From: Halostagnicola larsenii XH-48 | GTDB taxonomy: Archaea > Halobacteriota > Halobacteria > Halobacteriales > Natrialbaceae | Assembly: GCF_000517625.1 (NCBI RefSeq) | Contig: NZ_CP007056.1 | Span: forward strand, 248,001-312,000 | DNA: 64,000 nucleotides | Direction of reading: 5' to 3' | Shown here: positions 29,104-38,927 of the stretch, in pieces | Numbering within the stretch: position 1 is the first letter of the stretch | Layout of the letters: each line of letters opens with the position of its first letter | The notes under the pieces: model-generated | What the model was told of the DNA's origin: nothing | Databases searched by the model: none | Seen by the model: only the letters and a program-made list of their open reading frames with translations | Position numbers and translations under genes: made by a program

Positions 29104-29784
29104 TCAGGAACTATCGCCGTTGGCAAGCCGCGGCCCGAGTACGGTCACGAAGGCATCGAGGTCCCGCGTTTGATACCAGGCCGTTCCCGGACCGGTGAAC
29201 TCGAAGACGAGCCCTTCACCGCTCAGAAGCGACGACTTCAGGCCGCCGACTCGACGGGTCTGGAACTCGATACTGTCGTCCCAGGCGATTACGTGTTCGT
29301 TGTCCAGCGTGTAGGACTCGCCGGCCTCGAGATCCAACCGTTCGAGACCGCCGTAGGCGTCGATGAATACGGTACCGGTACCCTTCAACGCAAGTGGCGT
29401 CAATCCGGCGCCGCTCAGAATCGATTTGATACCCGCGATTTCCGAATCGATGTCGATGTCAGGACTCGAGGCGAGAAATGCCCCATCGGTCGTGTACAGC
29501 GTTTCGTCCTCGAGGTCGTGGCTCATCACGTCGCCCGGAGTCGGCGGTGCAAGCGTCACCTGACCAGGGCCGTCCTCCGCCGTAAAGACGTTCGCAACCA
29601 TCGATTCCCCGCCCAGAAGGGACTTCGCAGAGCGAAGAATCCCGTCACGGCTGCTGGTCGTTTCGACCGAAACAGTCGATGAATGACCGACCATGGCCCC
29701 GGGCTCCGCGACGAGCGATTCCCCGGTCTCGAGTTGGACTGTGAGATGCGTATACGACGGGCGGTGGCTGAACGTGGCGTCCAT
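29104..29784 (-). CDS. AIM24/TIGR00266 family protein
   Basis: This 226-residue soluble protein belongs to the AIM24/TIGR00266 family, which folds as a tubby-like or TRAP-like beta barrel and has no assigned biochemical role. Family features are ESLVAEPGAMVGHSS near the N-terminus, the Gly-rich SLLGGESMVANVFTA segment, VFIDAYGGLERLDLEAGE and the C-terminal GEGLVFEFTGPGTAWYQTRD. Length is normal and no signal peptide is seen. It is convergent with the PAP2 gene and precedes the FNT transporter by about 220 bp. Note that the last gene in the window encodes a LURP-one protein, another tubby-like fold, but the two are far apart. Confidence 0.88.
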   Translation of the reverse strand: MDATFSHRPSYTHLTVQLETGESLVAEPGAMVGHSSTVSVETTSSRDGILRSAKSLLGGESMVANVFTAEDGPGQVTLAPPTPGDVMSHDLEDETLYTTDGAFLASSPDIDIDSEIAGIKSILSGAGLTPLALKGTGTVFIDAYGGLERLDLEAGESYTLDNEHVIAWDDSIEFQTRRVGGLKSSLLSGEGLVFEFTGPGTAWYQTRDLDAFVTVLGPRLANGDSS

Positions 29785-30005
29785 ACCGACTCGAGGGTGC
29801 TAGTAGTACTTTTCAGTTATGGAGATTCACGGAGCATTCCTGCGTCTTCAGGCTCGAGAGGATGTCGAGTGATCGTTCAGTCATATTTCCGTGTCCACGC
29901 CGATTCAAAACGAATCACCGAAATCCGTTCGGTTCGGTGAACGGGGATTCATCGATTCGAACAGTTCGGTTCACAGGCGTACGCAGCGTGTACAAGCCAG
30001 ATCGG

Positions 30006-30998
30006 TCAGGGGTCGGTCTCGTCCGGGTTAGATTTCCCAAAGAGCATCTCCCGTGGCGAGAGTTGGTAATTCTGTTCCTGATAATTGCGTTCGACGGTCT
30101 GGAAGTAGTTAACGACGGTCACGAGCAATACGCCGCCGATGGTGTTTCCAAGGAGAACCGGGAGAACGAAGTCCGTCGCACCTGTAAGAAGCGCCAGTTC
30201 ACCGTGGAAGACCAAAAACATGGCTTCCGTTGCGGACACCACGACGTGAAAGAGGTTTCCGAGCGGAATTGCCAGAAACGCGATGTAAACCATCACGAGT
30301 CGGGAAATCGTATCCTGTGAAGCGTAATCGAGCCAGACGACGCCAGCGACGATCAGGCCAGCGAAGGCCCCTTTGAAAAACAGCGACCACCGACCCGTTT
30401 CGACACCGGTATGGGACATCTCGATTGCGGTTGTCATGACATCCTGGGAAAACACGCCGGTCTCTGCGAGGATAAGAGCGCCGAAACTGCCGCCCAGTAG
30501 GTTTCCGATCAACACGATTGACCAGATGCTCAAGAGCGCTGGAATACTCGCCAACCGCTCGAGGACGAGTGCGACCGGCGGGAGCGTGTTTTCGGTGTAC
30601 AGCTGATAATCTCCGAGAATGATATAGATGAACCCGAGCGGATACAAAAGCGCGCCGACGATCGGCGCGTTTCCGTAGCCGCCGGCCGCTTCGGTCACCG
30701 ACGCATAAAGCATGAACGTCACCGTAATCGCGAACCCGGCGGCTAACGCGCTGAAAAACAACTCTCGAGTTCCGGTGGATATCTCCTCGTCAGCTGCAGC
30801 GACGATACGGTGGAATATTTCGTCCGACGAGAACCGATCGCGTACGACGGCACCCGCTGCCGGCGCACCGCTTCGAGATTGTTCGACGACTTCGCGAACC
30901 GACTCGTCCCGCGGTGGTCCCTCAGCCTGCGACTCTCCTCTCTCCTCGGACGAATCGTTTCGTGTCGATTCGTTCGAGATCGGCTTACTCGAGTTCAT
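30006..30998 (-). CDS. Formate/nitrite transporter (FNT) family channel
   Basis: This 330-residue protein has six hydrophobic segments after a hydrophilic, Ser/Glu-rich N-terminal tail of about 80 residues. It fits the FocA/NirC (FNT) family, pentameric channels for small monovalent anions: LFFSALAAGFAITVTF opens the first helix, NLLGGSFGA and LLGNTIGGVLLVTVVNY are in the positions of the conserved Asn-Gly half-helix motifs, and GNLFHVVVSATEAMF holds a His comparable to the channel His. The start at 30998 is supported by a TATA-like box centred near 31025, giving a leaderless message; 30 upstream in-frame codons are rejected. It is divergent from the pst operon across about 250 bp. The anion is unknown. 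Confidence 0.85.
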   Translation of the reverse strand: MNSSKPISNESTRNDSSEERGESQAEGPPRDESVREVVEQSRSGAPAAGAVVRDRFSSDEIFHRIVAAADEEISTGTRELFFSALAAGFAITVTFMLYASVTEAAGGYGNAPIVGALLYPLGFIYIILGDYQLYTENTLPPVALVLERLASIPALLSIWSIVLIGNLLGGSFGALILAETGVFSQDVMTTAIEMSHTGVETGRWSLFFKGAFAGLIVAGVVWLDYASQDTISRLVMVYIAFLAIPLGNLFHVVVSATEAMFLVFHGELALLTGATDFVLPVLLGNTIGGVLLVTVVNYFQTVERNYQEQNYQLSPREMLFGKSNPDETDP

Positions 30999-31021
30999 GC
31001 TGGCGAATTCGAGAACGGTCG

Positions 31022-31029
31022 AATAAAAG
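31022..31029 (-). promoter_or_regulatory. TATA-like box for the FNT gene
   Basis: On the minus strand this reads CTTTTATT. It is centred 27 bases before the ATG at 30998 and so decides that start over the longer open frame. Confidence 0.5.
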
Positions 31030-31189
31030 TATCGCCATCGTCCGGTCTTGTTGGCAGGTACCGTATGCTCACCGATAACAACCAGCAAATCTCTGTAGCC
31101 AGTTCGGCCGTGAGTATCTCTATATCAGTATGTATCTATCTATACCCGTACCAATCCCTAATACCAGCAACAGTTGTCACGGAGAGATA

Positions 31190-31205
31190 GGTATCCGGCT
31201 ATACC
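31190..31205. promoter_or_regulatory. Inverted repeat upstream of the first pst operon
   Basis: GGTAT-N6-ATACC is a perfect 5-bp-arm palindrome lying just upstream of the TATA-like boxes of pstS. The position, about 45-60 bases before the predicted transcription start, suits a regulator such as one responding to phosphate. The half-site ATACC also begins the CCCTACTAT element described under findings. Confidence 0.35.
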
Positions 31206-31220
31206 CCTACTATAAACCTT

Positions 31221-31229
31221 TTTTATAAG
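31221..31229 (+). promoter_or_regulatory. TATA-like box for the first pstS
   Basis: TTTTATAAG is centred 25 bases before the ATG at 31250, predicting a leaderless message. A second TATA-like box (TATAAA, 31211-31216) lies 10 bases upstream and would give an 11-base leader, so two starts are possible. Confidence 0.5.
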
Positions 31230-31249
31230 CTCTTGTCTCGAATCAGGTG

Positions 31250-32359
31250 ATGTCACGGGATGCGGAGCGTCAGGCGGACTGGGTATCACGACGAAAATAC
31301 CTGCTTGCATCTGCTGGTGTGGGAGCTGCTGGACTCGCCGGATGTCTCGGGAGCGGGAGTTCCGATTCCGGATCTTCGGACACGCTGAGCGCCGAAGGAT
31401 CCTCGACGGTGTACCCCATTTCGAACACGGGTAGTTCCTACTGGAACTCCAACTCGCCACCGGACGACGGCGAGTACTGGGGGTCTAGTGATGAGTCGAC
31501 GGTCCCAGGGTGGGATCAGATCGAGACTGACAAAAACATTGCCGACTACTTCGCAGGACTGTACGGCTTCGAGGCGACCGGCGAACGGTCGAATCCACCG
31601 TTCAGCACGCAGGTCGCACTGAGCCACTCCGGAACTGGCTGTGAGGCCGTCCGCGACGGCCTCGTCGATATCGGCAACTCCTCGGGACCGATCACCGCAG
31701 AGCTCGATATCAGCGAAGACGAACGAGACGAAAACTACGTCGACCACGTCGTCGGTCGCGACGGTCAGCCCGTCTTCGTCAGTCAGGAAATTTACGATAG
31801 CGGCGTCGAACAGCTCACCGGCGAAGAGATTCGGGGTATCTACCAGGGGGATATCTCCAACTGGAGCGAGGTCGGCGGCCCCGATCGAGAAATCTACGCG
31901 GTCGGTCGTGCCGAGGGATCGGGAACCGACACCACCTTCCGATTGAATATGCTCGGCGACGCTAAGGCGGAGATGGAAGTTGATACTCGCCTCGGGCAGA
32001 ACCAGCAGGTCCAGCAGACCCTGCAGGATAACGACAACGCGATTGGCTACATGGCACTGGCGTTCTCAGGGTCGGGCATTCAGGCAGTCGCCATCGACTT
32101 TGATGGAACTGTCTACGAGCCAGATCCCGACGCCGAGAATACAATCTTCGACGCCGAGTATCCGCTGAACCGCGACCTTCACATGTACACTCGTATCAAC
32201 GACGACACGCCCGACGGGACGGACAAGCGTGAAGCCGCGTTCCTCAATATGTTCCTGACCGACTTCGGCCAACAAGTGTTCGTCGAAGACGAGAACTACA
32301 TTACGTTGCCGACCGCCGATCTGGAAGCTGAGAGGGAAAAGCTCCCCGATCAGGAGTAG
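31250..32359 (+). CDS. pstS: Phosphate-binding lipoprotein PstS (first copy)
   Basis: This is the extracellular phosphate receptor of the Pst importer. A Tat signal (SRRKYLLASAGVG) and lipobox (LAGC) indicate a membrane-anchored lipoprotein, followed by a Gly/Ser linker. Phosphate-site segments are LSAEGSSTVYPIS near the N-terminus, RDGLVDIGNSSGPIT and VGRAEGSGTDTTF, as in PstS proteins. ATG 31250 is chosen over the preceding GTG at 31247 because it fits the leaderless promoter. It heads the run pstS-pstC-pstA-pstB-phoU-abrB/phoU, with 55 bp to pstC. Expression is probably induced by low phosphate. Confidence 0.95.
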   Translation: MSRDAERQADWVSRRKYLLASAGVGAAGLAGCLGSGSSDSGSSDTLSAEGSSTVYPISNTGSSYWNSNSPPDDGEYWGSSDESTVPGWDQIETDKNIADYFAGLYGFEATGERSNPPFSTQVALSHSGTGCEAVRDGLVDIGNSSGPITAELDISEDERDENYVDHVVGRDGQPVFVSQEIYDSGVEQLTGEEIRGIYQGDISNWSEVGGPDREIYAVGRAEGSGTDTTFRLNMLGDAKAEMEVDTRLGQNQQVQQTLQDNDNAIGYMALAFSGSGIQAVAIDFDGTVYEPDPDAENTIFDAEYPLNRDLHMYTRINDDTPDGTDKREAAFLNMFLTDFGQQVFVEDENYITLPTADLEAEREKLPDQE

Positions 32360-32414
32360 GCTGGCCAACCGTTCTGGCACGATTCACGGAAACATACACA
32401 AATATTATGACACT

Positions 32415-33551
32415 ATGAGTTCACAAACTGGTTTCGGGATTCGGAGTTGGAGGAAACACGTCGAGCAGCGGCTTCGCCAGACTCGAGAATTCGTCAACGA
32501 GACGGAGTCGGCCGCGCTCGCGACAGTCATCCTGTCGATTGGGTCGCTTCTGGCCGCATTCGGGGGCTTTCTGCTGGCGTCATCGTGGACGGCTATTCCC
32601 TTTGCCATGTTTCTCGTTTCGACTGGCTACGGTTGGGTCAGATACCAGGCCTTAATCGCACGGACCGTCACGTTCGCCATGACCAGCGTGACCATCGTCA
32701 CATTGGGACTGATCGTTGTATTCATCTTTTACGAGGCGATTCCGGTGTTCCAGTACGAGAGCGCGACCGTATTCGGCGTCTCTGTGCCTGGACTGGGGAT
32801 GTTCATCCAGACGCGGTGGGACGCGGTCACTGATCCCGTTCGCTACTCGCTGCTGCCGATGATCCACGGAACCGTGATGGTGACGGCCATTGCGACCCTC
32901 GTGGCGGCCCCGCTGGGAGTGGCAGCGGCGCTGTTCATCGCAGAGATTGCGCCGCCGACCGTTCGAGAACTCGTCAAACCCGGTATCGAGATACTAGCGG
33001 GCATTCCCTCGATCGTCTACGGTTTCATCGGCTTTACGGTAATTAACCCGTGGGCGAGCACCGAGTTCGCACTCAACGGCGGGTCGACGTATCTGTTCGT
33101 TGGGTTAGTTGTCGGACTGATGGCGCTACCGACGGTCGTCTCCGTCGCCGAAGACGCCCTGACAAGCGTTCCTAACTCGATGAAGGACGGCTCGCTCGCT
33201 CTCGGCGCAACTGACTGGCAGTCGATGACGTCAATTACGATTCCTGCGGCGTTTTCGGGTGTCTCGGCGGCCGTACTGCTCGGTATCGGCCGCGCCATCG
33301 GTGAGACGATGGCCGCGACGGTAATGCTCGCAGGAACCCAGGCAATTCCCGATCCGGTAACCAACGTCTTCTACGGCTATGAGACGCTAACGTCGCTGAT
33401 CGCTCGAGGCTACGGCCCTTCCACCGGCGTCCACGAAAGTGCACTCTTCGCCGCGGGCATCGTCCTGTTTGTGACCGTACTGTGTCTCAGTATCTTCTCA
33501 CAGTACATTGAAATGCGCATGCGCAAGCGCCTCGGAGGGGCCGAGTCATGA
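32415..33551 (+). CDS. pstC: Phosphate ABC permease PstC (first copy)
   Basis: This is one of two membrane permeases of the phosphate importer, 378 residues. About eight hydrophobic segments are visible, with the ABC-permease EAA loop represented by EDALTSVPNSMKDGSLALGATDWQS and the ensuing IGRAIGETMAATVMLAG. The first 60 residues form a soluble N-terminus and an added pair of helices, somewhat longer than bacterial PstC. The stop overlaps the pstA start by four bases (ATGA), showing translational coupling. Together with PstA it forms the channel driven by PstB. Confidence 0.95.
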   Translation: MSSQTGFGIRSWRKHVEQRLRQTREFVNETESAALATVILSIGSLLAAFGGFLLASSWTAIPFAMFLVSTGYGWVRYQALIARTVTFAMTSVTIVTLGLIVVFIFYEAIPVFQYESATVFGVSVPGLGMFIQTRWDAVTDPVRYSLLPMIHGTVMVTAIATLVAAPLGVAAALFIAEIAPPTVRELVKPGIEILAGIPSIVYGFIGFTVINPWASTEFALNGGSTYLFVGLVVGLMALPTVVSVAEDALTSVPNSMKDGSLALGATDWQSMTSITIPAAFSGVSAAVLLGIGRAIGETMAATVMLAGTQAIPDPVTNVFYGYETLTSLIARGYGPSTGVHESALFAAGIVLFVTVLCLSIFSQYIEMRMRKRLGGAES

Positions 33552-35116
33552 GCCGTGCGACCAAAACCGCACTCGTCCGGGAAGGCCGCAGCACCTATCA
33601 GGGTGCCGTCGCCGCTACGGTCGGTCTCTCCGGAGTAGCGTTTGTCGTCGGACTACTCACATTGGCAGATATCCTCGAAATCACCGCCCCCGTCGCAGGT
33701 GTCCAGCTATCGACAGCGCTGGGAATAGCGCTGCTTTCGCTCGGGATCGGAGTCATCGGCTTCGGTCTCGCCTCGCGTCTGGACTACGTTGATACCGGAC
33801 CCCAATCCAGCGCAGGTATTGTCGCCGCGGTCGCGTTCACTGGCGTCTGGTTCGCGATCGGCGCACTCGTCGCTGGCGCGGCTGGCCTCGGAACGGTCGG
33901 TTGGATGGCCGTCGGACTGGTCGCCGGGGCGGTCGCATTTGCTGTGACCGCGTTCCCCCGTGAAGATATCGGCTCGACGCTGCCGGCTGGAAGCGTGGCC
34001 GTCCTCGGCGGAGTAGCGCTCGCAACCGGCATCATCGGTCCCGGTTGGGAGTGGGTACTCGTCAGCTACAACGCGACCCTGTTCGGTGACACCACTGTCC
34101 CAGTCGTCGTGATATTCGCATCGCTTCTAACCGGCTGGTCGGCCGCCAAAGCCTACGGAGGATTTGGTTCCCGCGGGCGCAACATCGGCGCGTATGTCTT
34201 GATCTATTTGGTCGTCCTATCGATCCTCTCAGTCCTGGTTGGACTCGTTGGATTCGTCGTGGTCAAAGGGCTACCCGGCCTGTTCCACGGGTTCTCTGTC
34301 GGTGGCGGACAAGTGATCAGTTGGCCGTTCCTGACTAACGGCGCTTCGTTGATAGTCGACGTTGCAGGTGTGTTTCCCGCACTGGTCGGCACGATCTGGC
34401 TGGTCATCGGCGCCGTTCTTTTCGCAGTTCCGACCGGTGTCGGCGCTGCGGTCTTCCTCAGCGAGTATGCTGAGCAGGGTCGGTTCACTGGTGCCGTTGA
34501 AATAGCGACCAACGGTCTCTGGAGCACGCCCAGCATCGTCTTCGGACTCTTCGGCGCTGCCTTCCTCATTCCACGCTTTGGCAACCAGAAATCGCTGATC
34601 GCGGGCATGCTGACGCTCGGATTCATGCTACTGCCGTTAGTGCTGATCACGAGCCGCGAGGCGATTCTGGCAGTCCCCGACGAGTATCGCGACGCCAGTG
34701 CAGCGCTGGGCGTTTCGAAATGGAAAACGATCCGCAGCGTCGTCCTCCCCGCGGCGATCCCGGGAATTACGACGGGCGTTATCCTGGGGATCGGCCGCAT
34801 CGCCGGGGAAACGGCACCCATCCTGCTGACGACCGGCGGAGGCGTCTTACCGGGTAAGTCAGCCGCTCCAAGCGTTCTGGGCGGTTTCCAGCTAAGCTTC
34901 TCGCCCCCCTTCGTCAGCAATCCCTCGCTGCTCGAGGCGACAAGTGCGCTGCCCTACCAGTTGTATGCACTCATCACGGCGGGTCTCAGCGGGAACATCG
35001 AGGACCCCACGCAGTTCGCGTGGGGACTGGCACTGACGCTACTGCTCGTCGTGTTGGTGTTCTATGCGATCGGCATCGCGACGCGGTACTACTTCAGAAA
35101 GAAACTCCACCAATGA
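33548..35116 (+). CDS. pstA: Phosphate ABC permease PstA (first copy), N-terminally extended
   Basis: This second permease is 522 residues, against about 300 for typical PstA and 300 for the second copy in this window. The C-terminal 300 residues are the standard domain, with [24 protein letters not shown] as the EAA loop and [15 protein letters not shown] following. The N-terminal 220 residues contain about six additional TM segments (for example [31 protein letters not shown]) with no recognised function. Overlaps with pstC and pstB are four bases each, so the stoichiometry is tightly coupled. The extension may be a lineage trait of haloarchaea. Confidence 0.94.
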   Translation: MSRATKTALVREGRSTYQGAVAATVGLSGVAFVVGLLTLADILEITAPVAGVQLSTALGIALLSLGIGVIGFGLASRLDYVDTGPQSSAGIVAAVAFTGVWFAIGALVAGAAGLGTVGWMAVGLVAGAVAFAVTAFPREDIGSTLPAGSVAVLGGVALATGIIGPGWEWVLVSYNATLFGDTTVPVVVIFASLLTGWSAAKAYGGFGSRGRNIGAYVLIYLVVLSILSVLVGLVGFVVVKGLPGLFHGFSVGGGQVISWPFLTNGASLIVDVAGVFPALVGTIWLVIGAVLFAVPTGVGAAVFLSEYAEQGRFTGAVEIATNGLWSTPSIVFGLFGAAFLIPRFGNQKSLIAGMLTLGFMLLPLVLITSREAILAVPDEYRDASAALGVSKWKTIRSVVLPAAIPGITTGVILGIGRIAGETAPILLTTGGGVLPGKSAAPSVLGGFQLSFSPPFVSNPSLLEATSALPYQLYALITAGLSGNIEDPTQFAWGLALTLLLVVLVFYAIGIATRYYFRKKLHQ

Positions 35117-36033
35117 GTCAAACAGATCCTGCAAACGCGACTGACGTGACCAGCCGTACAGACGAACAGACAGTATCGACGACCGACGGCGAAACCGTCG
35201 AGGAAACGCAACCGGAGTGGACCAACTATGATGCCGACGGTGAAACGAAACTCGCAGTCGAAAATCTGGACGTCCACTACGGCGACGACCACGCACTGAA
35301 GGATGTCTCGATAGATATCCCCGAACAGAGCGTCACAGCACTTATCGGACCCTCCGGTTGTGGCAAGTCGACGTTCCTACGGTGTCTCAACCGGATGAAC
35401 GACCGCATCCGTAGCGCCAGCATCAACGGGACGGTCGAACTCGACGGCGAGGACATCTACCAGGACGGAGTCGATCTCGTCGAGTTACGCAAGCGCGTGG
35501 GTATGGTATTCCAGAGCCCGAACCCCTTCCCGAAATCGATCCGAGCGAACGTCTCCTACGGGCCGCGAAAACACGGTGACATCGAGACGGGATTACTCGC
35601 GCAACTGACCGGTCGCGCCGACCCCGAGAGAGAAGAGGAACTCGTCAGGCTCTCTCTCGAGCGAGCCGCGCTGTGGGAGGAGGTCAGCGATCGACTGGAA
35701 GACAACGCACTGGGTCTGTCAGGTGGCCAGCAACAGCGGCTCTGTATCGCCCGGTGTCTGGCAGTTGATCCCGAAGTTATTCTGATGGACGAGCCGGCCT
35801 CAGCGCTAGATCCGATCGCTACCTCGAAGATAGAGGACCTTATCGAGGATCTCGCACAAGACTATACGGTCGTTGTCGTCACCCATAGCATGCAACAGGC
35901 GGCCCGGGTCTCCGATCAGACGGCAGTCTTCCTAACCGGTGGCGAACTCGTCGAGTACGACGACACCGAGAAGATTTTCGAGAGTCCCGAAAGCCAGCGC
36001 GTTGAGGACTATATCAGCGGTAAATTCGGGTGA
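35113..36033 (+). CDS. pstB: Phosphate ABC ATPase PstB (first copy)
   Basis: This is the ATPase of the importer, 306 residues. The start at 35113 (MSQTDPAN) overlaps the pstA stop; an acidic Thr/Glu-rich N-terminal tail of about 45 residues precedes the domain. Motifs are Walker [20 protein letters not shown], the PstB-specific Q-loop [12 protein letters not shown], signature LSGGQQQRL, Walker [21 protein letters not shown] and the switch His in [15 protein letters not shown]. The C-terminal phrase [10 protein letters not shown] is the normal PstB end. A PhoU gene follows after five bases. Confidence 0.97.
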   Translation: MSQTDPANATDVTSRTDEQTVSTTDGETVEETQPEWTNYDADGETKLAVENLDVHYGDDHALKDVSIDIPEQSVTALIGPSGCGKSTFLRCLNRMNDRIRSASINGTVELDGEDIYQDGVDLVELRKRVGMVFQSPNPFPKSIRANVSYGPRKHGDIETGLLAQLTGRADPEREEELVRLSLERAALWEEVSDRLEDNALGLSGGQQQRLCIARCLAVDPEVILMDEPASALDPIATSKIEDLIEDLAQDYTVVVVTHSMQQAARVSDQTAVFLTGGELVEYDDTEKIFESPESQRVEDYISGKFG

Positions 36034-36038
36034 TACGC

Positions 36039-36707
36039 ATGGCCCGCGAGGAATACCGCGAATCGCTCACCGAGTTGCGTGCCAACGTCGAATCGATGGC
36101 CGAGACAGTACTGACCCAGCTCCGGCAAGCGCTGGTCGCGCTTGAAGACAGCAACGAGGCGTTGGCTCGCGAGGTGATCGATGGCGATGAAACCGTCAAC
36201 GAACGGTACCTCGACCTCGAGGGCGACTGTATAGACTTACTCGCCCTCGAACAGCCCGTCGCCTCTGACCTGCGATTCGTCGCCGCTTCATTCAAGATCC
36301 TCACCGACCTCGAACGGATCGGTGACCTGGCGACGAACCTCGCTAACTACGCGCTGGCCGATGTCTCGGAGGGGTTCTCCGGAGTCGATAGCTACGGGAT
36401 CGGCGAAGAAGTTCGCGACCAAGTGCAAGCGGCAATCGGCGCCTACGTCACGGACGACGCAGACGTCTGTCGGACGATTGCCAGCCGTGACGACGAAATC
36501 GATGCGCTGTGTCAGCGTGCCAGCGAGGCGGTCGTGCGCGAACTGATCGCACGCGAGTCCGATACGTGGAGCGTCGAGCAGGTATTGGACGATGTCTCGC
36601 GGGTACTGCTGACGATCCGCGACCTTGAGCGAATCGGTGACCACGCCGTCAATATCGCTGCACGTACTCACTACATGGTCGAGAACGATCCAGCATTGAT
36701 CTACTGA
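36039..36707 (+). CDS. phoU: Phosphate signalling protein PhoU
   Basis: This 222-residue all-helical protein is PhoU, the partner that links the Pst importer to signalling and limits phosphate uptake. Both three-helix repeats are seen, each with the metal-binding style Glu/Asp motif: DLERIGDLATNLANYA at about 90 and DLERIGDHAVNIAART near the C-terminus. ATG 36039 is chosen; a GTG at 36030 overlapping pstB would add three residues. In haloarchaea lacking a typical PhoR, PhoU probably acts on the importer or on the AbrB-PhoU protein encoded 43 bp downstream; that is inference. Confidence 0.95.
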   Translation: MAREEYRESLTELRANVESMAETVLTQLRQALVALEDSNEALAREVIDGDETVNERYLDLEGDCIDLLALEQPVASDLRFVAASFKILTDLERIGDLATNLANYALADVSEGFSGVDSYGIGEEVRDQVQAAIGAYVTDDADVCRTIASRDDEIDALCQRASEAVVRELIARESDTWSVEQVLDDVSRVLLTIRDLERIGDHAVNIAARTHYMVENDPALIY

Positions 36708-36750
36708 GACTCATGATCCAACTCGTGTTGGCGAGGATATGACGTAACCT

Positions 36751-37785
36751 ATGGAAACGAGAAAGCTACAGGAGGTCGGCGGTGGTACCTACACCGTCTC
36801 GATTCCCAAGGAGTGGGCGACCGACAACCGGCTGGAGGCTGGCATGGAGCTACGGCTGTACTCGCACCTCGACGGATCGATCGTTGTCCGTTCTTCGGCA
36901 GAGGATGTCGAACAACTGGCCGGGGCAACCGTCGAAGTTGACGGTGACGACCCCGAGAGGATCCAACGAGCGATCCGGACGGCCCACGCTGATGGCTTCG
37001 AGACCGTCACACTAACGCCGAGAACGTCGTTCACCGACGCTGGACGCCGAGGGGCACGGTCGGCAGTGCGCAACTTAGTTGGGATGGATATTCTCTCCGA
37101 GTCCAAAACGGAAATCACGGTAAAGCACCTGCTTGACTCCTCGAACGTCTCGATTCACCAGGCGCTCGTTCAACTCCAGTACGTCGCGCTGTCCCTACAC
37201 GGAGACGCGACAGCCGCGTTTGTCGACGCGGACGATGACGCTCACGCCCACATCGATAAGCGCGCAAACAGAGCTGCCCGCTTCGCCCGGATGATCACTA
37301 GGCACTTCTCGCGGTCGCTAGTGTCGCTCGACGAACTCGACCGGCTTAACGTTTCGCGGACAGATCTGTTCGACTACTACACGACCGCCCGCCGACTCGA
37401 CGCCGTCGTCGACCGGGCAGTTCGGACCGCTCGTATCGGTGAGAAACTCCCAGAACCACTCTCTGAAGAGGTCGCCGCGGACGTACGTTCGGCTTCCGAG
37501 AACGCCAGAAGTTCCGTTGACGACGCGGTGACCGCGGTCCTCGAGGAGCGAGACTGTGTCAGAACGGCCCACGAGGCAATAGAACATCGCGACGAGGCCG
37601 TCGCGGCAGTCGAGACGCTCGAACAGACGCTGTTCGACGGCTCGCGCGTGGAGTCGGTTCCCACGGCAGTCGCGCTGACCAGCGCACTCGACCACCTCCG
37701 CAGAACTGCCAACCACGGTCGCGCCGTCGCCACGATCGCCGTTCGGGCCGCAGTACGTACTGAAAATCTTGACAGCCGGACCTGA
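36751..37785 (+). CDS. AbrB-domain PhoU-like transcriptional regulator (first copy)
   Basis: This 344-residue protein joins an N-terminal SpoVT/AbrB swapped-hairpin DNA-binding domain (about residues 1-48, METRKLQEVGGGTYTVSIPKEW) to a PhoU-like helical region with two repeats (about 95-200 and 200-335; FDYYTTARRLDAVVDRAVRTARIG is one, ALDHLRRTANHGRAVATIA the other). It ends the first pst operon. Such proteins are annotated in archaea as phosphate uptake regulators, suggesting direct control of pst transcription by phosphate status. It is homologous to the protein encoded at 57615-58610. Confidence 0.9.
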   Translation: METRKLQEVGGGTYTVSIPKEWATDNRLEAGMELRLYSHLDGSIVVRSSAEDVEQLAGATVEVDGDDPERIQRAIRTAHADGFETVTLTPRTSFTDAGRRGARSAVRNLVGMDILSESKTEITVKHLLDSSNVSIHQALVQLQYVALSLHGDATAAFVDADDDAHAHIDKRANRAARFARMITRHFSRSLVSLDELDRLNVSRTDLFDYYTTARRLDAVVDRAVRTARIGEKLPEPLSEEVAADVRSASENARSSVDDAVTAVLEERDCVRTAHEAIEHRDEAVAAVETLEQTLFDGSRVESVPTAVALTSALDHLRRTANHGRAVATIAVRAAVRTENLDSRT

Positions 37786-37865
37786 TGCACCAAATTCTAA
37801 TCCCGGGTTTTCGGTCTCCTTCTGTCGTTGGTTTCTTCGTTCCGCTGTCGTCGGCCGAAACGTCG

Positions 37866-38816
37866 CTACTCGATGGTGGGTCGGTACTCCTCGACGACGG
37901 TCTCAACGTCCCTCCACGCGATTGGTGGCTCCATCTCATCCAGCGCATCGTCGAGATTTGCCACCCGGTCGTCGAAGCGCTCGTGCCACCCAGACTCGGC
38001 ACGATCGACGAATCGCTCGCCCAACGCATCGTGACGCGCCTCGAGGTCCTCGAGGCGCTGGCCGACGCCCGAAGGTGGGTTGGACCCCTCGTTCGCGGCC
38101 CACTCTCGGAGTGTTGCTAGTTCTGCTTGCAGATCCGTTAGCATTAGCGCGGTAACACGGTGTTGGATCGTCGCTTGTATCCACACGACCGCAGCATCTT
38201 CCTCGAGTTCAGTACTATCGCCGGATAGCTCAGTGGCAACGTCCTCGAGTTTGTCCAGCGATTGCTCGAGCGCCTCGATATCGTCGATAAGTTCTTCGGT
38301 CCGGCGATCAGCGTCTTCGAGCCACTCCCCGAAGTTTTCTAGTTCGAACTGGAGTTCATCGGCGGCGCGTTGAACTTCATTGGCCGTCACTGTAACCCGT
38401 CGTATTTCCCGGGCGAGGTCGTAAAGATTCCCGTCGTTCTTGTGGGCGATGATCGTCTGGATGCGGTCGCCGAGATCAGCCGTCCGGTCTTCGACCATGT
38501 CAAGGCGCGCCCCAAAGCGATTGAGTCGCATCGCGACGATATCCAGCTCCGATACGGGCGCAGCGATGCCGCTGACATCTTCCAGTGAAGCGGCTGCCAG
38601 TTCCGTGCGCGTCTCCGCCGTTGTTACTACTTTCGAAGCGTTCGCAAGTGCGTCGTCGACGGCTGTCCGACGAATAACGCCGTCATCAGCAACGATAGCG
38701 AGCGTCTCACGTATCGTGTCCGACTCTGCTGACTCATCGTCGACGACTGTGATCGCCGTCTCCAGCGGGAGTCCGTCGAGGCCCGCTTGAGGCTCACTAA
38801 TCTCGTGTCTGTTCAT
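37866..38816 (-). CDS. Coiled-coil protein, halo transducer-like
   Basis: This 316-residue acidic protein has no signal or TM segment. An N-terminal helix-turn-helix-like part (ETLAIVADDGVIRRTAVDDAL, about 35-60) precedes long heptad-rich helices (about 90-215, ALEQSLDKLEDVATELS) and a C-terminal helical part. It resembles proteins annotated as halo transducer proteins in haloarchaea, whose actual role is not established; it lacks the conserved methyl-accepting hairpin tip I would expect of a chemoreceptor. It is convergent with the AbrB-PhoU gene with 80 bp between, and similar genes may travel with pst loci. A regulatory or scaffold role in phosphate sensing is only a guess. Confidence 0.65.
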   Translation of the reverse strand: MNRHEISEPQAGLDGLPLETAITVVDDESAESDTIRETLAIVADDGVIRRTAVDDALANASKVVTTAETRTELAAASLEDVSGIAAPVSELDIVAMRLNRFGARLDMVEDRTADLGDRIQTIIAHKNDGNLYDLAREIRRVTVTANEVQRAADELQFELENFGEWLEDADRRTEELIDDIEALEQSLDKLEDVATELSGDSTELEEDAAVVWIQATIQHRVTALMLTDLQAELATLREWAANEGSNPPSGVGQRLEDLEARHDALGERFVDRAESGWHERFDDRVANLDDALDEMEPPIAWRDVETVVEEYRPTIE

Positions 38817-38927
38817 GGTCGATTATTACGGCCGATAACCCGTTAGTCGTTCGGTCTACCTCGGGGCAGGCTACTGCGACCCATAATACCGGCGACGTCT
38901 GCGACGGTATCACTACGTGCTAGTACG

